From the NCBI RefSeq assembly GCF_003259225.1, contig NZ_QHJF01000016.1, forward strand, positions 62,001 through 126,000: a stretch of 64,000 nucleotides of DNA, read 5' to 3'. The translations under genes and the position numbers were made by a program. The notes under the pieces are model-generated. The model made no database searches and had not been told where the DNA came from. It worked only from the letters and a program-made list of their open reading frames with translations. Numbering within the stretch: the stretch's first letter is position 1; each line of letters starts with the position of its first letter. Source of the DNA: Marinomonas arctica (lineage in GTDB: Bacteria > Pseudomonadota > Gammaproteobacteria > Pseudomonadales > Marinomonadaceae). Of the stretch, positions 36,954 to 47,147 are shown in pieces.

Positions 36954-37277
36954 ATGACAGAAAAATGGACGCCAGCTTCTGCAGCCGATGGCGTAGAGCA
37001 AGTACTAAAGATTCTAGAAGGAAAATGGAAGTTAGTAATACTCTTCCATCTCTTTGGTGGACAAGTAAAACGCTTCTCTGAATTAGAAAAAGCCATCCCA
37101 GCCATCACCCAAAAAATGCTCATTCAGCAGCTTCGTCAGTTAGAAGCGGATGGAATCGTCACACGGACTATTTATCACCAAGTCCCACCAAAAGTAGAAT
37201 ACCGTTTAACGGAATGGGGACAGGAGCTTTGCCCAGCGTTAGACGCCTTACTCAAGTGGGCTGAAAATAAGGCATGA
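36954..37277 (+). CDS. HxlR-family transcriptional regulator
   Basis: A 107-residue winged-helix protein with the HxlR signature: LKILEGKWKLVILFHL, RFSELEKAIPAITQKMLIQQL, DGIVTRTIYHQVPPKVEYRLTEWG (here listed in parts) and the dimer helix at the C-terminus. The cysteine sensor of YodB-like members is not at the N-terminus here; only a late Cys (ELCPAL) is seen. The gene is divergent from a SnoaL/SDR operon with a palindrome between them, fitting autoregulation and repression of that operon. Confidence 0.9.
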   Translation: MTEKWTPASAADGVEQVLKILEGKWKLVILFHLFGGQVKRFSELEKAIPAITQKMLIQQLRQLEADGIVTRTIYHQVPPKVEYRLTEWGQELCPALDALLKWAENKA

Positions 37278-37429
37278 TGTTAATACTCTCTATGTAACTC
37301 AAGAAATGACTCTGCTCACAGGATTCCACACTTTAAATAACTGACCTTGTGATGAAATTAAAATGCTATTCTTGGGTCTGATTAGTGCTTGGTACGTTTT
37401 TCAACACACTTCAACAAAAGAGACATAGT

Positions 37430-37705
37430 ATGAAAATGTTACGTTTTATCTCCATTTTAGAAGGCACATCGCTGCTATTGTTGCTCTTCATTGCTGTGCC
37501 ATTGAAGCGCCTGATGGACATGCCTGAGTATGTGAGCATCATTGGCCCGATTCATGGTGGGTTGTTTATCTTGTTTAATATTCTTCTGGCGTTAAGTGTG
37601 TCTCGCTATGGGGTGTCGTCAAAACACGCCTTGATGGGGTTTGTTGCGTCATTAGTGCCATTTGGTAGTTATGTCTTTAAAGCGAAAGTCTTAAACAAAT
37701 ACTAA
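37430..37705 (+). CDS. DUF3817 family membrane protein
   Basis: A 91-residue protein with three hydrophobic segments and the DUF3817 pattern RFISILEGTSLLLLLFIAVPLK, GPIHGGLFILFN and a C-terminal PFGSYVFKAK (quoted in pieces). The family is of unknown function. I start at the ATG at 37430, with AGAG upstream; the longer frame from 37385 adds an unrelated segment. Ends at a strong terminator. Confidence 0.85.
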   Translation: MKMLRFISILEGTSLLLLLFIAVPLKRLMDMPEYVSIIGPIHGGLFILFNILLALSVSRYGVSSKHALMGFVASLVPFGSYVFKAKVLNKY

Positions 37706-37740
37706 GTTTAAGAAATACATGATAGATAACGTTAGTAAAT

Positions 37741-37771
37741 AAAAGGGCCTTTGTCATTCAAAGGCCCTTTT
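37741..37771. terminator. Bidirectional terminator
   Basis: AAAAGGGCCTTTG (37741-37753) pairs perfectly with CAAAGGCCCTTTT (37759-37771), between convergent genes. Confidence 0.88.
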
Positions 37772-37791
37772 ATTATGTCTAGCTGGCGTGG

Positions 37792-39426
37792 TTACACCTT
37801 GAAAAAGCTAACTTTTGTGGTCAATTTCTTTGATAGTTGCGCAAGTCGTTCGCTCGATTGAGCCACTTGCTCAGACCCTGTGGCGCTTTCCATTGTGGCG
37901 GCGTGCACTCGGGTAATATTCAAGTTCATGTCTTCCGCCACGCGCTCTTGCTCCGCTGACGTTTGGGCGATTTGCGTATTCATGTCATTGATCGCCATAA
38001 CCTCAGTACGAATACTCGCCAAAGCGGCACGGGCTTCTTGAGTTTGTTCAACGGTTTTTTGCGCCCGCTCTCGACTGGTGTTCATGATCTCAGCGGCTTT
38101 GCTTGATCCTTCTTGTAAACGAACGATCATGTTACTAATCTCGCTGGTCGACTGCTGTGTCCGTGTCGCCAATGAACGTACTTCATCGGCCACAACCGCA
38201 AAGCCTCGGCCATGTTCACCCGCTCGCGCCGCTTCAATGGCGGCGTTCAACGCCAATAAATTCGTCTGTTCTGCAATGGCGCTGATAACGTCGGTGATTT
38301 TTTCAATATTGCCGCTATCAACCGACACCTTCTCGACCGTTGTTGCTGCCAATTCTAATGTCTCAGACAGATGCATAATGGCTTCTGCGGTTGAATTGAC
38401 TTTTGTGTTACCACTTTCTACTTCGCGATCCACTTTCTGCGTTGCTTCTGCTGCGTGGCCTGCGTGGCCTGCGACTTCAGAAACCGAGGCCGACATTTCA
38501 TTGATGGCAGCCGCCATTTGTGTGGTATCGGAAGACTGCTGACGAAGACGACGGTTATTTTCATTTGCCGTGGTGTTCAGTTCAGACGACGCAATGTCGA
38601 GTTCATCGGCGGCACTACGCACATCTAGGATAATTTGTTGTAAACGCGACACCATGGTGCGAACACTCCCAATCATGCTGTTGGGATAATTCGTTTCTAT
38701 TTTGACATTCAGATTCCCATCGGCGATTCGCTGCACTAGCTCGGCAACATCTTCAGGTTCGCCGCCAATTCTCGCTTGTATGCTTCGAATCAAAGTAATC
38801 GCCACCAAGACACTGAAAACCGCGGCGATAAGAGTAACGATCAGCATTAACTTAACAAAGGTGCTGGCAACGTTCATCACAACGCCAATGTCTTCATTAA
38901 TGACTTCTTCCTGGTGATTAATAAAAGCATTTATGCGTTTTAGCCATTCCGTATAAGCTGGGGAGACATCTTGCATTAACAGTTGGGTAGCAAGGGTAGT
39001 ATTGCCTTGTTGAGCCAAATCCAGCAAGGCTTTCGTCGACTTCTGTGTCGTGACTTCAATATCTTGAATGGCTTTTAACAGGGCTCGCTCTGCTGTGGAA
39101 GCATCAGATAACATGAGTTGACTCATGGATTTCGCCGATTGCTGATAAAACGAGTCTAACTCTTGAATTAAGGTGAGCTCTTGATTCAGACGCGCAGGAT
39201 CCGAGGCTAAAACCACATCACGAACGGCAATGGCTCTATCATGAACGCTGCCACGAAAGTTAATCGCATAACGTTGCTTCAACGTGGCACCATCGCGCAC
39301 ACTCGTCAATGTGTTATCAATCACATTAACGCGCTGCATACCCACTACTGAAATCAGCAGCAATAGCGCAAAGATAAAAGCAAATCCTAACCCCAAACGC
39401 TGAGAAATTTTAAGCTGACTAAACAT
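37792..39426 (-). CDS. Methyl-accepting chemotaxis protein (4HB ligand domain)
   Basis: A 544-residue chemoreceptor. TM1 is about residues 9-30, a four-helix-bundle periplasmic domain follows (to ~185), and TM2 is about 187-210. The HAMP segment begins near [14 protein letters not shown]. The cytoplasmic signalling tip is [18 protein letters not shown]. It signals to CheA/CheW at the flagellar pathway; the ligand is unknown. The start is chosen at the ATG at 39426 because the AAGGTG site is correctly spaced for it; GTG 39438 and ATG 39435 lie too close. No pentapeptide CheR tether at the C-terminus. Confidence 0.93.
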   Translation of the reverse strand: MFSQLKISQRLGLGFAFIFALLLLISVVGMQRVNVIDNTLTSVRDGATLKQRYAINFRGSVHDRAIAVRDVVLASDPARLNQELTLIQELDSFYQQSAKSMSQLMLSDASTAERALLKAIQDIEVTTQKSTKALLDLAQQGNTTLATQLLMQDVSPAYTEWLKRINAFINHQEEVINEDIGVVMNVASTFVKLMLIVTLIAAVFSVLVAITLIRSIQARIGGEPEDVAELVQRIADGNLNVKIETNYPNSMIGSVRTMVSRLQQIILDVRSAADELDIASSELNTTANENNRRLRQQSSDTTQMAAAINEMSASVSEVAGHAGHAAEATQKVDREVESGNTKVNSTAEAIMHLSETLELAATTVEKVSVDSGNIEKITDVISAIAEQTNLLALNAAIEAARAGEHGRGFAVVADEVRSLATRTQQSTSEISNMIVRLQEGSSKAAEIMNTSRERAQKTVEQTQEARAALASIRTEVMAINDMNTQIAQTSAEQERVAEDMNLNITRVHAATMESATGSEQVAQSSERLAQLSKKLTTKVSFFKV

Positions 39427-39611
39427 AGTACTCATCACCTTTTAAAAAGAGTCATGATTGACTAAACATCAACCAAGGGCTGGCAGCATAAACCGCTAAG
39501 CAAATAAAAACCAGCTGTGCATTGCGAAGACAAAAAGAATCTAAAAACGTGTAAAAAAAACTAAAAAAATCCATCCAAAAGACACATTGATACGTAGTCA
39601 TATACGATAAA

Positions 39612-39642
39612 AAATGCCTCCTGACTCAATCAGAAGGCATTT
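39612..39642 (-). terminator. Terminator of the zinc-ribbon protein gene
   Basis: AAATGCCT/AGGCATTT with CTGA/TCAG inside and one mismatch (39612-39624 with 39630-39642), followed on the minus strand by a T-rich tail. Confidence 0.7.
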
Positions 39643-39689
39643 CGTTTTAACCAAGTACTATTAATGTCGTCTAATGTATTGTCTGTTGT

Positions 39690-40031
39690 TTAGACCGTAG
39701 ACTTTTTCACGAACTGAGATTTCAGCATCATTTCACCGCCGCCATCCAATTTGCAATCGATGTCGTGATCGCCATCCACAAAACGTTTAATCGTCGCTTT
39801 GGTGCCAATTTTTAGCACTTGAGACGATCCTTTTACTTTGAGGTCTTTTGCCAAGGTCACCTTGTCGCCTTCTTGCAATACGTTGCCGCCCATGTCCTTG
39901 ATAATAAGCGCATCTTCGTCCACCACAACTTCATTTGGATTCCATTCGTGCGCGCACTCAGGGCAAATCAGCATGGCTTGATCTTCGTACACATAAGAGG
40001 AGTTACATTGTGGGCAATTAGGAAGACTCAT
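39690..40031 (-). CDS. PhnA/YjdM family zinc-ribbon protein
   Basis: A 113-residue protein. The N-terminal zinc ribbon has two Cys pairs, NCPQCN and ICPECAHEW. The PhnA C-terminal domain follows with VKDMGG-like [22 protein letters not shown] and [13 protein letters not shown] (in parts). Despite the old name, the family has no proven role in phosphonate breakdown here, and no phn genes are nearby. Monocistronic with its own terminator. Confidence 0.9.
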   Translation of the reverse strand: MSLPNCPQCNSSYVYEDQAMLICPECAHEWNPNEVVVDEDALIIKDMGGNVLQEGDKVTLAKDLKVKGSSQVLKIGTKATIKRFVDGDHDIDCKLDGGGEMMLKSQFVKKSTV

Positions 40032-40233
40032 TGTTTATCACTACCTTTGACGTTAACAGAAAAATTTCGCCCATTATAACCCTATTTTTGATATGGTTTT
40101 TATCATCCCCGTAAAATAAACGTGTATTTTTCTATTTTGCTCACTGAAAAAACAAAAAACGATTTAAAACAATCTAATTGTCTCTTAAATACGTACTAGG
40201 CTTGATAGAGAGCAATGTTATAGGAAGTTTATA

Positions 40234-41553
40234 ATGAAAGTGAGCGTCATGTGGTTTGGAAATGATCTGCGTTGTGCTGATCAGGATATGTTGTGGCAAG
40301 CTGCGCAAGAGGTGGATCATCTTGTCTGCCTGTATTGTGACGAGCCCCATAACAATCGTCCCAGTCGATATGCCACGCAGGGCATGTCTGCGAATCGAAG
40401 ACGCTTTTTAAATCAAGGACTTAAAGACCTTGCGCAACAGCTACAAGCATTAGGGCAAACCTTATTCATTAGTTCTATGGATGCGGCCACCAGCTTAAAC
40501 TTGCTGCTAAACGAAGTACCTATCTCTCACCTTTATCGAAACCACCACGGTGGCTGGGATGAACAGCAAGCGCTTAAGCGTATCATCCATCAGTTCCCAG
40601 ACGTTCGCGTTCATTTAGGACATGATTTGAGTTTGTTTAGACCCTCTCAGCTGCCTTTTGAGATAACCGAACTGCCCAGCTCTTTTTCAAAATTTCGCCG
40701 TTTAGTGGAAAACATTCACCCTGCGTCCCCATTACCGTCCGTGGAAACCTTGCCGCCTGCGGCCATTTTCAATATCCAAAAAATTCGTCCTTGGCAAGAT
40801 GTCTCAAGCTTGGAAAACGGCGCCTTTACAGGTGGCGAGCAAGCCGCAATGGATCAATTAAGTGACTACTTTTCGACAAATTTGCCCAGTCTTTATAAAG
40901 AAACTCGCAACGAATTAGACGGCTGGGAAAACTCCACCAAGTTTTCACCTTGGTTGGCACAAGGCAGTGTATCGGCAAGGCAAATCAAAGCCAGTTTGGA
41001 CGCTTACGAGCGTGATCATGGCGCCAGTGAATCGACCTATTGGATTTACTTTGAGTTGCTTTGGCGCGAGTACTTTCACTGGTACGCCACCCGTTACGGC
41101 AAACAGCTTTTTTTACCCGGCGGATTATCGGGTAAGCAAACACAAGCCAGCTATTACGCCGAACGTTTTCGCAAATGGAGTCAAGGCAATACACCTTATC
41201 CCTTAGTGAACGCCTGTATGAAACAGCTCAATCAGACGGGTTTTATGAGCAACCGCGGACGTCAAATAGTTGCCAGTTGTTTGATCTACGAATTAGGCAT
41301 CGATTGGCGTTACGGTGCGGCTTATTTTGAGCAGCAATTGATCGATTATGATGTCGGCTCAAACTGGGGGAATTGGCAATACATAGCGGGCGTTGGCGCC
41401 GATCCAAGAGGTGGACGTCACTTCAATTTGCAAAAGCAAAGCGAACAATACGACCCAAACCAACATTTTATTCATAAATGGCAAGGCCAAGTATTTGACA
41501 CCCAATTGGACTCGGTCGACGCCGCCGACTGGCCGATTTACCCTCATTCATAA
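40234..41553 (+). CDS. Cryptochrome DASH-type photolyase
   Basis: A 439-residue flavoprotein. The N-terminal photolyase antenna domain starts [18 protein letters not shown]. The FAD-binding C-terminal half has [20 protein letters not shown], the [16 protein letters not shown] segment and [14 protein letters not shown] members repair CPDs mainly in single-stranded DNA and may also signal light. The last base of its stop codon is the first of the next photolyase's ATG (TAATG), so expression is coupled. It is the first of three photolyase-family genes in a row. Confidence 0.9.
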   Translation: MKVSVMWFGNDLRCADQDMLWQAAQEVDHLVCLYCDEPHNNRPSRYATQGMSANRRRFLNQGLKDLAQQLQALGQTLFISSMDAATSLNLLLNEVPISHLYRNHHGGWDEQQALKRIIHQFPDVRVHLGHDLSLFRPSQLPFEITELPSSFSKFRRLVENIHPASPLPSVETLPPAAIFNIQKIRPWQDVSSLENGAFTGGEQAAMDQLSDYFSTNLPSLYKETRNELDGWENSTKFSPWLAQGSVSARQIKASLDAYERDHGASESTYWIYFELLWREYFHWYATRYGKQLFLPGGLSGKQTQASYYAERFRKWSQGNTPYPLVNACMKQLNQTGFMSNRGRQIVASCLIYELGIDWRYGAAYFEQQLIDYDVGSNWGNWQYIAGVGADPRGGRHFNLQKQSEQYDPNQHFIHKWQGQVFDTQLDSVDAADWPIYPHS

Positions 41554-43043
41554 TGTTGTTATCTACTAACCCAGTCGTCGTTTGGTTAAAGCGCGATCTG
41601 CGCCTTACAGATCATGAGCCACTTGCCAATGCGATCGCACAAAATAGGCCGCTCATTGTACTGTATGCTTTTGAGCCGAGCTTGGTGGCAGACCCACATT
41701 ACGATGTACGCCATTGGCGTTTTGTGTGGCAATCTTTAGAGGACATTAACCAACAACTGGTTGAGGTCGGTGGACGTTTGTACATTGTCTATAAAGAAGC
41801 CTTAGAGGCGCTAATAGAACTCCACCAGCAAACTCAATTCGATCAACTGTTCAGCAGTGAAGAGATCGGTATAGATCTAACGTTTCAGCGCGATAAAAAA
41901 GTAAAGCACTGGTGTCGACTCAACCATATTCACTGGCAAGAGTCGCCAACGGGTGCGGTCATTCGTGCGCTCAAAAATAGAGTGTCATGGGACGATGCTT
42001 GGCAAAAAGTGATGCGCTCGCCCATTGTCGACATCAAACTCAACCATCTTTCTTGGTATCCGTTAGAGCATGTGGACATCAGCTTACCGGCGTCATGGAA
42101 AACACCTCAAAAGGGCATGCAGACTGGCGGCCCAACGCTGGCTTGGCGCACCCTAGAAAGCTTTTATAACGGTCGAGGTAAGGATTATTATCGCTCTATT
42201 TCAAGCCCTCTGAGTAGTCGTTCCGCCTGTACTCGGCTATCACCTTATTTGGCTTGGGGCAATATTAGCCTAAGAGAAGTCTATCAAGACTTGTTATCTC
42301 GCTGGCAAACACCCGGCTGGCGTCGAACGCTCATTGCCTTAAGCTCTCGATTGCATTGGCATTGTCATTTTATGCAGAAATTCGAAAGCGAATGCGCGAT
42401 GGAGTTTCGACCCGTCAATCGGGCCTACGACGCCTTTCCTTACCGCCAAGATGCACAAGTCGATACCGATTTACAGGCTTGGCAACAAGGTCAGACTGGC
42501 TATCCAATCATTGATGCGTGCATGCGCGCTGTCAACGCAACGGGCTATATGAATTTTCGTATGAGAGCCATGATGGTGAGTTTTTTATGCCATCATATGA
42601 ACATTGATTGGCGACAAGGTGTGCATCATCTGGCTCGCCTATTTTTAGACTTTGAGCCCGGTATTCATTACCCGCAATTTCAAATGCAAGCCGGCGTGAC
42701 GGGCGCCAATACAATACGCATCTACAACCCACTTAAACAAGCCCAAGACCAAGATCCCGATGGCGAATTTATTCACCGTTGGGTGCCAGAATTAAAAGAA
42801 GTACCCGCTCCTCTTGTTCATGCTCCTTGGGAAATGACGCCCATGGAAGAAGCCTTATATCAATGTCATATTGGCGTCGATTACCCAGCTCCTATTGTTC
42901 CGCTAGTAGAGGCCGGAAAAGCGGCGAGAGACAGACTGTGGGGGTATCGTCAGCAATTTGAGGTGAAACAGGAAAAGCAACGCATCTTAGCCACACATGT
43001 TAGACCCTCTAAACGGCCTAAAAAAATCAAAGGATCCCCATGA
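41553..43043 (+). CDS. Deoxyribodipyrimidine photolyase / cryptochrome family protein
   Basis: A 496-residue photolyase homologue of a different lineage from its neighbours. The Rossmann antenna domain begins [19 protein letters not shown]. The FAD domain has [40 protein letters not shown], the [27 protein letters not shown] region (listed in pieces) and [11 protein letters not shown]. Its exact damage substrate (CPD or other) cannot be assigned by eye. It overlaps the DASH gene by one base and the following iron-sulfur photolyase gene by four (ATGA). Confidence 0.87.
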   Translation: MLLSTNPVVVWLKRDLRLTDHEPLANAIAQNRPLIVLYAFEPSLVADPHYDVRHWRFVWQSLEDINQQLVEVGGRLYIVYKEALEALIELHQQTQFDQLFSSEEIGIDLTFQRDKKVKHWCRLNHIHWQESPTGAVIRALKNRVSWDDAWQKVMRSPIVDIKLNHLSWYPLEHVDISLPASWKTPQKGMQTGGPTLAWRTLESFYNGRGKDYYRSISSPLSSRSACTRLSPYLAWGNISLREVYQDLLSRWQTPGWRRTLIALSSRLHWHCHFMQKFESECAMEFRPVNRAYDAFPYRQDAQVDTDLQAWQQGQTGYPIIDACMRAVNATGYMNFRMRAMMVSFLCHHMNIDWRQGVHHLARLFLDFEPGIHYPQFQMQAGVTGANTIRIYNPLKQAQDQDPDGEFIHRWVPELKEVPAPLVHAPWEMTPMEEALYQCHIGVDYPAPIVPLVEAGKAARDRLWGYRQQFEVKQEKQRILATHVRPSKRPKKIKGSP

Positions 43044-44590
43044 CTCAGTACCACACCTTACGTTTCATCCTTGGCGATCAGTTAAACGCAGCGCATTCTT
43101 GGTTCAAAGAACAAGACCAAGGCGTATTGTATGTCATCGCCGAGCTGCATCCTGAAGCCACCTATGTAAAACATCATATTCAAAAGCTCTGTGCGTTTTT
43201 CCTAGCGATGGAAACCTTTGCCAATGAGCTTATGGCGGCGGGACATCAAGTTCACTATCTCACCTTAGACGATACAAAAGACCACACTCTTGACTCACTT
43301 ATTTTTTCTATCGTCGCTCAAGAGAAGATTCAAACAATCGAGCTCATGAGGCCAGACGAGCACCGCGTGTTAATGCAATACAAACACCTGTTTGAACACG
43401 CAAAACAACCTGTCACCCTATTCGATACAGAACATTTTTTATTGCCATTCGAAGACATCCCACTGTACTTCAAGCCCCAGCACAGTGTGCGGATGGAGAA
43501 TTTTTATCGCAAAATGCGCCAACGCTTCAATATATTAATGGACAGCGATGCTCAACCCGAAGGCGGGAAATGGAATTATGACAGTGACAATCGCAACAAA
43601 CTCAAAGCCCAAGACCTCAACGCTATCCCCGCCCCTTTGTGTTTTCAATACAATGTTCAACACCTGCTTGAGCGTATAGAACGTCACCACATTGCGTCTA
43701 TTGGCAACCCTCAAATCAGCTTACTCTGGCCTGTCAGCCAGCAAGATGCATTGGTTTTATTGGCGTATTTTTGTGAGCATTTATTGCCAAACTTTGGTCG
43801 CTTTCAAGACGCCATGACCGACAAAACACCTCATAGCTGGAGTTTGTACCATTCGCGTCTGTCTTTTGCGCTTAACGCGAAACTGATTAGCCCAAAACAA
43901 GTGATCAACGCGGCGATCGCGGCGTACCAAGAAAACAACGCCATCGACATTGCGCAAATTGAAGGCTTCGTCAGACAGATACTTGGCTGGCGTGAATATG
44001 TGCGCGGCATGTATTGGATCAATATGCCCGATTACCAAGAACAGAATGCGTTAGAAGCCCATCGAGATTTACCTCACTATTTCTGGCATGGGCAGACCAA
44101 AATGAAATGCCTAGCCAGCGCCATTGGACAATCACTCGATTATGCGTACGCCCACCATATTCAACGACTGATGGTCACGGGAAACTTCTGCATGTTAACG
44201 GAGATTGAGCCGCAACAAGTCGACGAATGGTATTTAGGCATTTATATCGATGCCCTAGAATGGGTAGAATTACCCAACACACGTGGCATGAGTCAATTTG
44301 CTGACGGTGGCTGGATCGCGTCCAAGCCTTATGCCGCGAGCGGCAGTTACATGCAAAAGATGAGCGACTATTGCAGCGATTGCCATTACAAAGTGAAAGA
44401 AAAAACCAGTGAGGCATCTTGCCCACTAAACAGTTTATATTGGCGCTTTATGGTCAAACACAGAGAACGTCTCGCAACAAACCCGCGCATCGGCATGATT
44501 TACGGCAACTGGGACAAACAAAACGACGCGCAAAAGCACGCCGTCTTACAACGAGCAGAATGGTGTTTAGATAACATCGAATCGCTATGA
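43040..44590 (+). CDS. Iron-sulfur bacterial cryptochrome/photolyase (FeS-BCP, (6-4) photolyase type)
   Basis: A 516-residue protein of the DPRP family. The N-terminus [17 protein letters not shown] is typical. Four cysteines, Cys357, Cys445, Cys448 and Cys461, have spacings of 88, 3 and 13 residues. This is exactly the pattern of the [4Fe-4S] ligands in Agrobacterium PhrB and Rhodobacter CryB. PhrB repairs (6-4) photoproducts, so this gene may add that repair activity to the operon. FAD-region features include [15 protein letters not shown] and [11 protein letters not shown]. Starts inside the previous gene by ATGA overlap. Confidence 0.93.
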   Translation: MTQYHTLRFILGDQLNAAHSWFKEQDQGVLYVIAELHPEATYVKHHIQKLCAFFLAMETFANELMAAGHQVHYLTLDDTKDHTLDSLIFSIVAQEKIQTIELMRPDEHRVLMQYKHLFEHAKQPVTLFDTEHFLLPFEDIPLYFKPQHSVRMENFYRKMRQRFNILMDSDAQPEGGKWNYDSDNRNKLKAQDLNAIPAPLCFQYNVQHLLERIERHHIASIGNPQISLLWPVSQQDALVLLAYFCEHLLPNFGRFQDAMTDKTPHSWSLYHSRLSFALNAKLISPKQVINAAIAAYQENNAIDIAQIEGFVRQILGWREYVRGMYWINMPDYQEQNALEAHRDLPHYFWHGQTKMKCLASAIGQSLDYAYAHHIQRLMVTGNFCMLTEIEPQQVDEWYLGIYIDALEWVELPNTRGMSQFADGGWIASKPYAASGSYMQKMSDYCSDCHYKVKEKTSEASCPLNSLYWRFMVKHRERLATNPRIGMIYGNWDKQNDAQKHAVLQRAEWCLDNIESL

Positions 44591-44605
44591 TGACCCAGTG
44601 CAAGC

Positions 44606-45547
44606 TTAACGAATTGACGCGGCTTCTTGGCGATTAACACGTTGTTGCTGCCATTTAGCCAACCTTGGCAGCAACAAACCGGCAATCACAATCGCCACAC
44701 CGAGCAGCTGCAGTTGGGTTACACTTTGTCCATAAGCAAAGGCCGTCAGTGCGGCAAATACAGGCACAAAATTGAAGAACAAAGATGCATTGGCCGCGCC
44801 GAGTTGCGTCACTCCAGAAATCCACAACAAATAGCCACCAACCGTACCAAACACGCCAATAAATAATAAATCGCCCAACACATAACCACTAATCGCCAAG
44901 CTTTCTTGCCATGGATGAACCTCAGGGCTAAACGCGGTCACCAAAGAGATCACACCCAAACCGGATAACATGCCCACCAAAGTATAAGGAATCATCGGCA
45001 TCCAACGGCTCACACCTTGGGTCAAGTAGGTATAAAGACTCCAGCACAACATGCCTAGAAAAATCATTTGATCACCATGATTGAACTGAAAGCCTAGTAA
45101 GCGTTTCATCTCACCATTGGTTAACACCAATAACACACCGGATAAACACACCACCAAACTAAACACGGCGCCGCGAGCGGGCAGTTTGCGTTGTAACAAA
45201 GAACCTATCAAAGACGTAGCCAATGGGCTAAGCGCCATAATAAGGGCGCCATTACTTGCATCGGTATGAGCCAGTCCAGTAAACAAACCAAGGTTTAAGC
45301 CGCCCACCCCAACAATAGAAACGCCAAGCGCCCACGCCCATTGTTTGGTCGTAAGGCTAGGCATGGGCAGATTTTTCCATTTAGCATAAATAAACAAGCA
45401 TAAGGCGGCGATAGCAAAACGCCAAATAACCAAGGTCAGTGCATGCACCTCTCCCAACGCATGTTTACCCACAGGGAAACACGCCCCCCAAAAAAACGTA
45501 CACAACAGCAGTAGCAATACGGCATTCATATTCGCCGAACGATTCAT
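44606..45547 (-). CDS. EamA-family (DMT) transporter
   Basis: A 313-residue membrane protein with about ten helices in two EamA repeats. The start region has LLLLLCTFFWGACFPVGKHAL; a second repeat has DLLFIGVFGTVGGYLLWISG. DMT exporters move amino acids or other small metabolites out of the cell. I start at the ATG at 45547, preceded by GGAGAAAGG; an upstream frame lacks a signal. The divergent LysR gene 98 bases away is the likely regulator. Confidence 0.88.
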   Translation of the reverse strand: MNRSANMNAVLLLLLCTFFWGACFPVGKHALGEVHALTLVIWRFAIAALCLFIYAKWKNLPMPSLTTKQWAWALGVSIVGVGGLNLGLFTGLAHTDASNGALIMALSPLATSLIGSLLQRKLPARGAVFSLVVCLSGVLLVLTNGEMKRLLGFQFNHGDQMIFLGMLCWSLYTYLTQGVSRWMPMIPYTLVGMLSGLGVISLVTAFSPEVHPWQESLAISGYVLGDLLFIGVFGTVGGYLLWISGVTQLGAANASLFFNFVPVFAALTAFAYGQSVTQLQLLGVAIVIAGLLLPRLAKWQQQRVNRQEAASIR

Positions 45548-45645
45548 ACCTTTCTCCACTAAAAGGACACTTGAAAATATGATCCTTAGTGTATAGATTT
45601 TAAATTCGGCATAAATAGACAAAAATGAGATAGTAAATTCCAGAT

Positions 45646-46554
45646 ATGAAATTTAATTATTCCCTTGATGACATGCGTTGTTTTTGCGCGGTTGCACAAC
45701 ATGGCAGCTTTAAACAAGCTTCCGCTGCGTTAGAAATACCACTGTCCACATTGAGTCGACGTATTGCCAAACTCGAAGCAGACTTGGCCATTAGATTATT
45801 AAATCGAGATGCGCACAGAGTACAGCTTACTCACTCGGGACAACGCTATTACGAAAGAAGCTTGCCCCTATTTGAAGAGTTAAACGACGTCGCCGTATGT
45901 CTTTTACAAGACAACACCCAAGCCAAAGGCACCATTAGAATATCGGCACCAGTGAATTTCGGCGTTCACGTTTTAGCTCAGCACTTTAATGCCTTTTTAA
46001 ATCAATACCCTGATATCCATTTGGATTTACGGCTATCGAATCAAACCATCGATATTGAGGAAGAAGCCATCGACATTGCATTTCGCGTCGGTGATCATAA
46101 TGCCGACCATTGGATTGGTAGACATTTAACCAACATCCGTTTTGTCATCTGTGGTTCCGTCAATTTGAACCTATATAGCATAAAAACGCCCAGCGACTTA
46201 GACGGCTTTCCCACGGTCTTGTGTTCGCCTATGTCTACATGGAAGCTGCAAAACACTGTCTCTGGAGAGATGCAAGACCACAAGCCAAACAGCAACATTC
46301 GCCTAAAAGTAGACGACATGAGTTTGCTGACTCGCGCGATTCAAGACGGCTTAGGCGTCGGATTCATACCTGATTATCACGCGCAACCCCTAATAGATTC
46401 AGGTGAACTGGTACAAATTCTACCGCAATGGAGCAATCAACCACGAGGCTGCCAGATGCTTTATCGTGACCGAGACAATATGCCTTTTCGGCTACACCTC
46501 TTGATTGACTTTATGCTCAAGCGCTTTGATAGCCATCGCTGTTACGCTCAATGA
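45646..46554 (+). CDS. LysR-family transcriptional regulator
   Basis: A 302-residue LTTR: the N-terminal winged helix has DMRCFCAVAQHGSFKQASAAL and TLSRRIAKLEADL, and an effector domain starts near GTIRISAPVNFGV. This sub-type often regulates a divergent transporter or oxidoreductase, and a DMT exporter lies divergently here. Its 3' end overlaps the end of the convergent GcvR-like gene by seven bases. Confidence 0.9.
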   Translation: MKFNYSLDDMRCFCAVAQHGSFKQASAALEIPLSTLSRRIAKLEADLAIRLLNRDAHRVQLTHSGQRYYERSLPLFEELNDVAVCLLQDNTQAKGTIRISAPVNFGVHVLAQHFNAFLNQYPDIHLDLRLSNQTIDIEEEAIDIAFRVGDHNADHWIGRHLTNIRFVICGSVNLNLYSIKTPSDLDGFPTVLCSPMSTWKLQNTVSGEMQDHKPNSNIRLKVDDMSLLTRAIQDGLGVGFIPDYHAQPLIDSGELVQILPQWSNQPRGCQMLYRDRDNMPFRLHLLIDFMLKRFDSHRCYAQ

Positions 46555-47060
46555 TCAGTGGATAATTCAACAATCAAATCGCTGCTTATTTTCTCTAGGG
46601 CAGCTTCTAAATCAGATAATGGCAAACCCTTTGGCACGGCTAATACCATATCGGTTTTAAACAACATCTCGGAACTCATCGGCGCAGGCTCGCAAGTGGT
46701 AGTGAGCTCTTTGACATTGACCATCAAGGAATGCAGTACTTGCGATACTTCTTTCACAATCCCAGGGCGATCGTTACCGACCACAGACAATGACAAAATC
46801 GACCCTTCGGTGACGTTCTGGTTCGCCATTTCTACCGTCACATGCAAGCCCAGTTGCTCAAAGTTACGCAATGCGTTAACTAGGGCTTCTTGATGCTCCA
46901 ACGGAACGGTTACGGTTAAAATACCGGCAAATTTGTCCGCCAGATGCGCCATGCGGCTTTCTAACCAATTACCATGATGTCGGGCAATCGTGTCAGACAA
47001 ACGCTCAACAATACCGGGACGATCTTCACCAATAAAACTCAATACCAAATGCTGTGACAT
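46548..47060 (-). CDS. ACT-domain protein, glycine cleavage repressor GcvR-like
   Basis: A 170-residue protein built of two ACT domains, each starting with a GxDRPGIV motif (FIGEDRPGIVERL near residue 9; VVGNDRPGIVKEV near 95). GcvR binds glycine through ACT domains and antagonises GcvA; no gcv gene is in this window, so the assignment is to the family only. Start at the ATG at 47060 after AAGGAG; the longer frame from 47132 is not supported. Confidence 0.83.
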   Translation of the reverse strand: MSQHLVLSFIGEDRPGIVERLSDTIARHHGNWLESRMAHLADKFAGILTVTVPLEHQEALVNALRNFEQLGLHVTVEMANQNVTEGSILSLSVVGNDRPGIVKEVSQVLHSLMVNVKELTTTCEPAPMSSEMLFKTDMVLAVPKGLPLSDLEAALEKISSDLIVELSTDH

Positions 47061-47147
47061 AGATTTCTCCTTCGATATTTTTAGACTTATGCAAAAGAAT
47101 ACACCGTTTTTAGCAAGAGCATCTTGAGTCACTTAGACTACTGCAAT

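Noticed and set aside
39690-40031. Phosphonate degradation gene (phnA)
   Set aside because: Family name is misleading; no phosphonate genes are nearby and this group is not a phosphonoacetate hydrolase.
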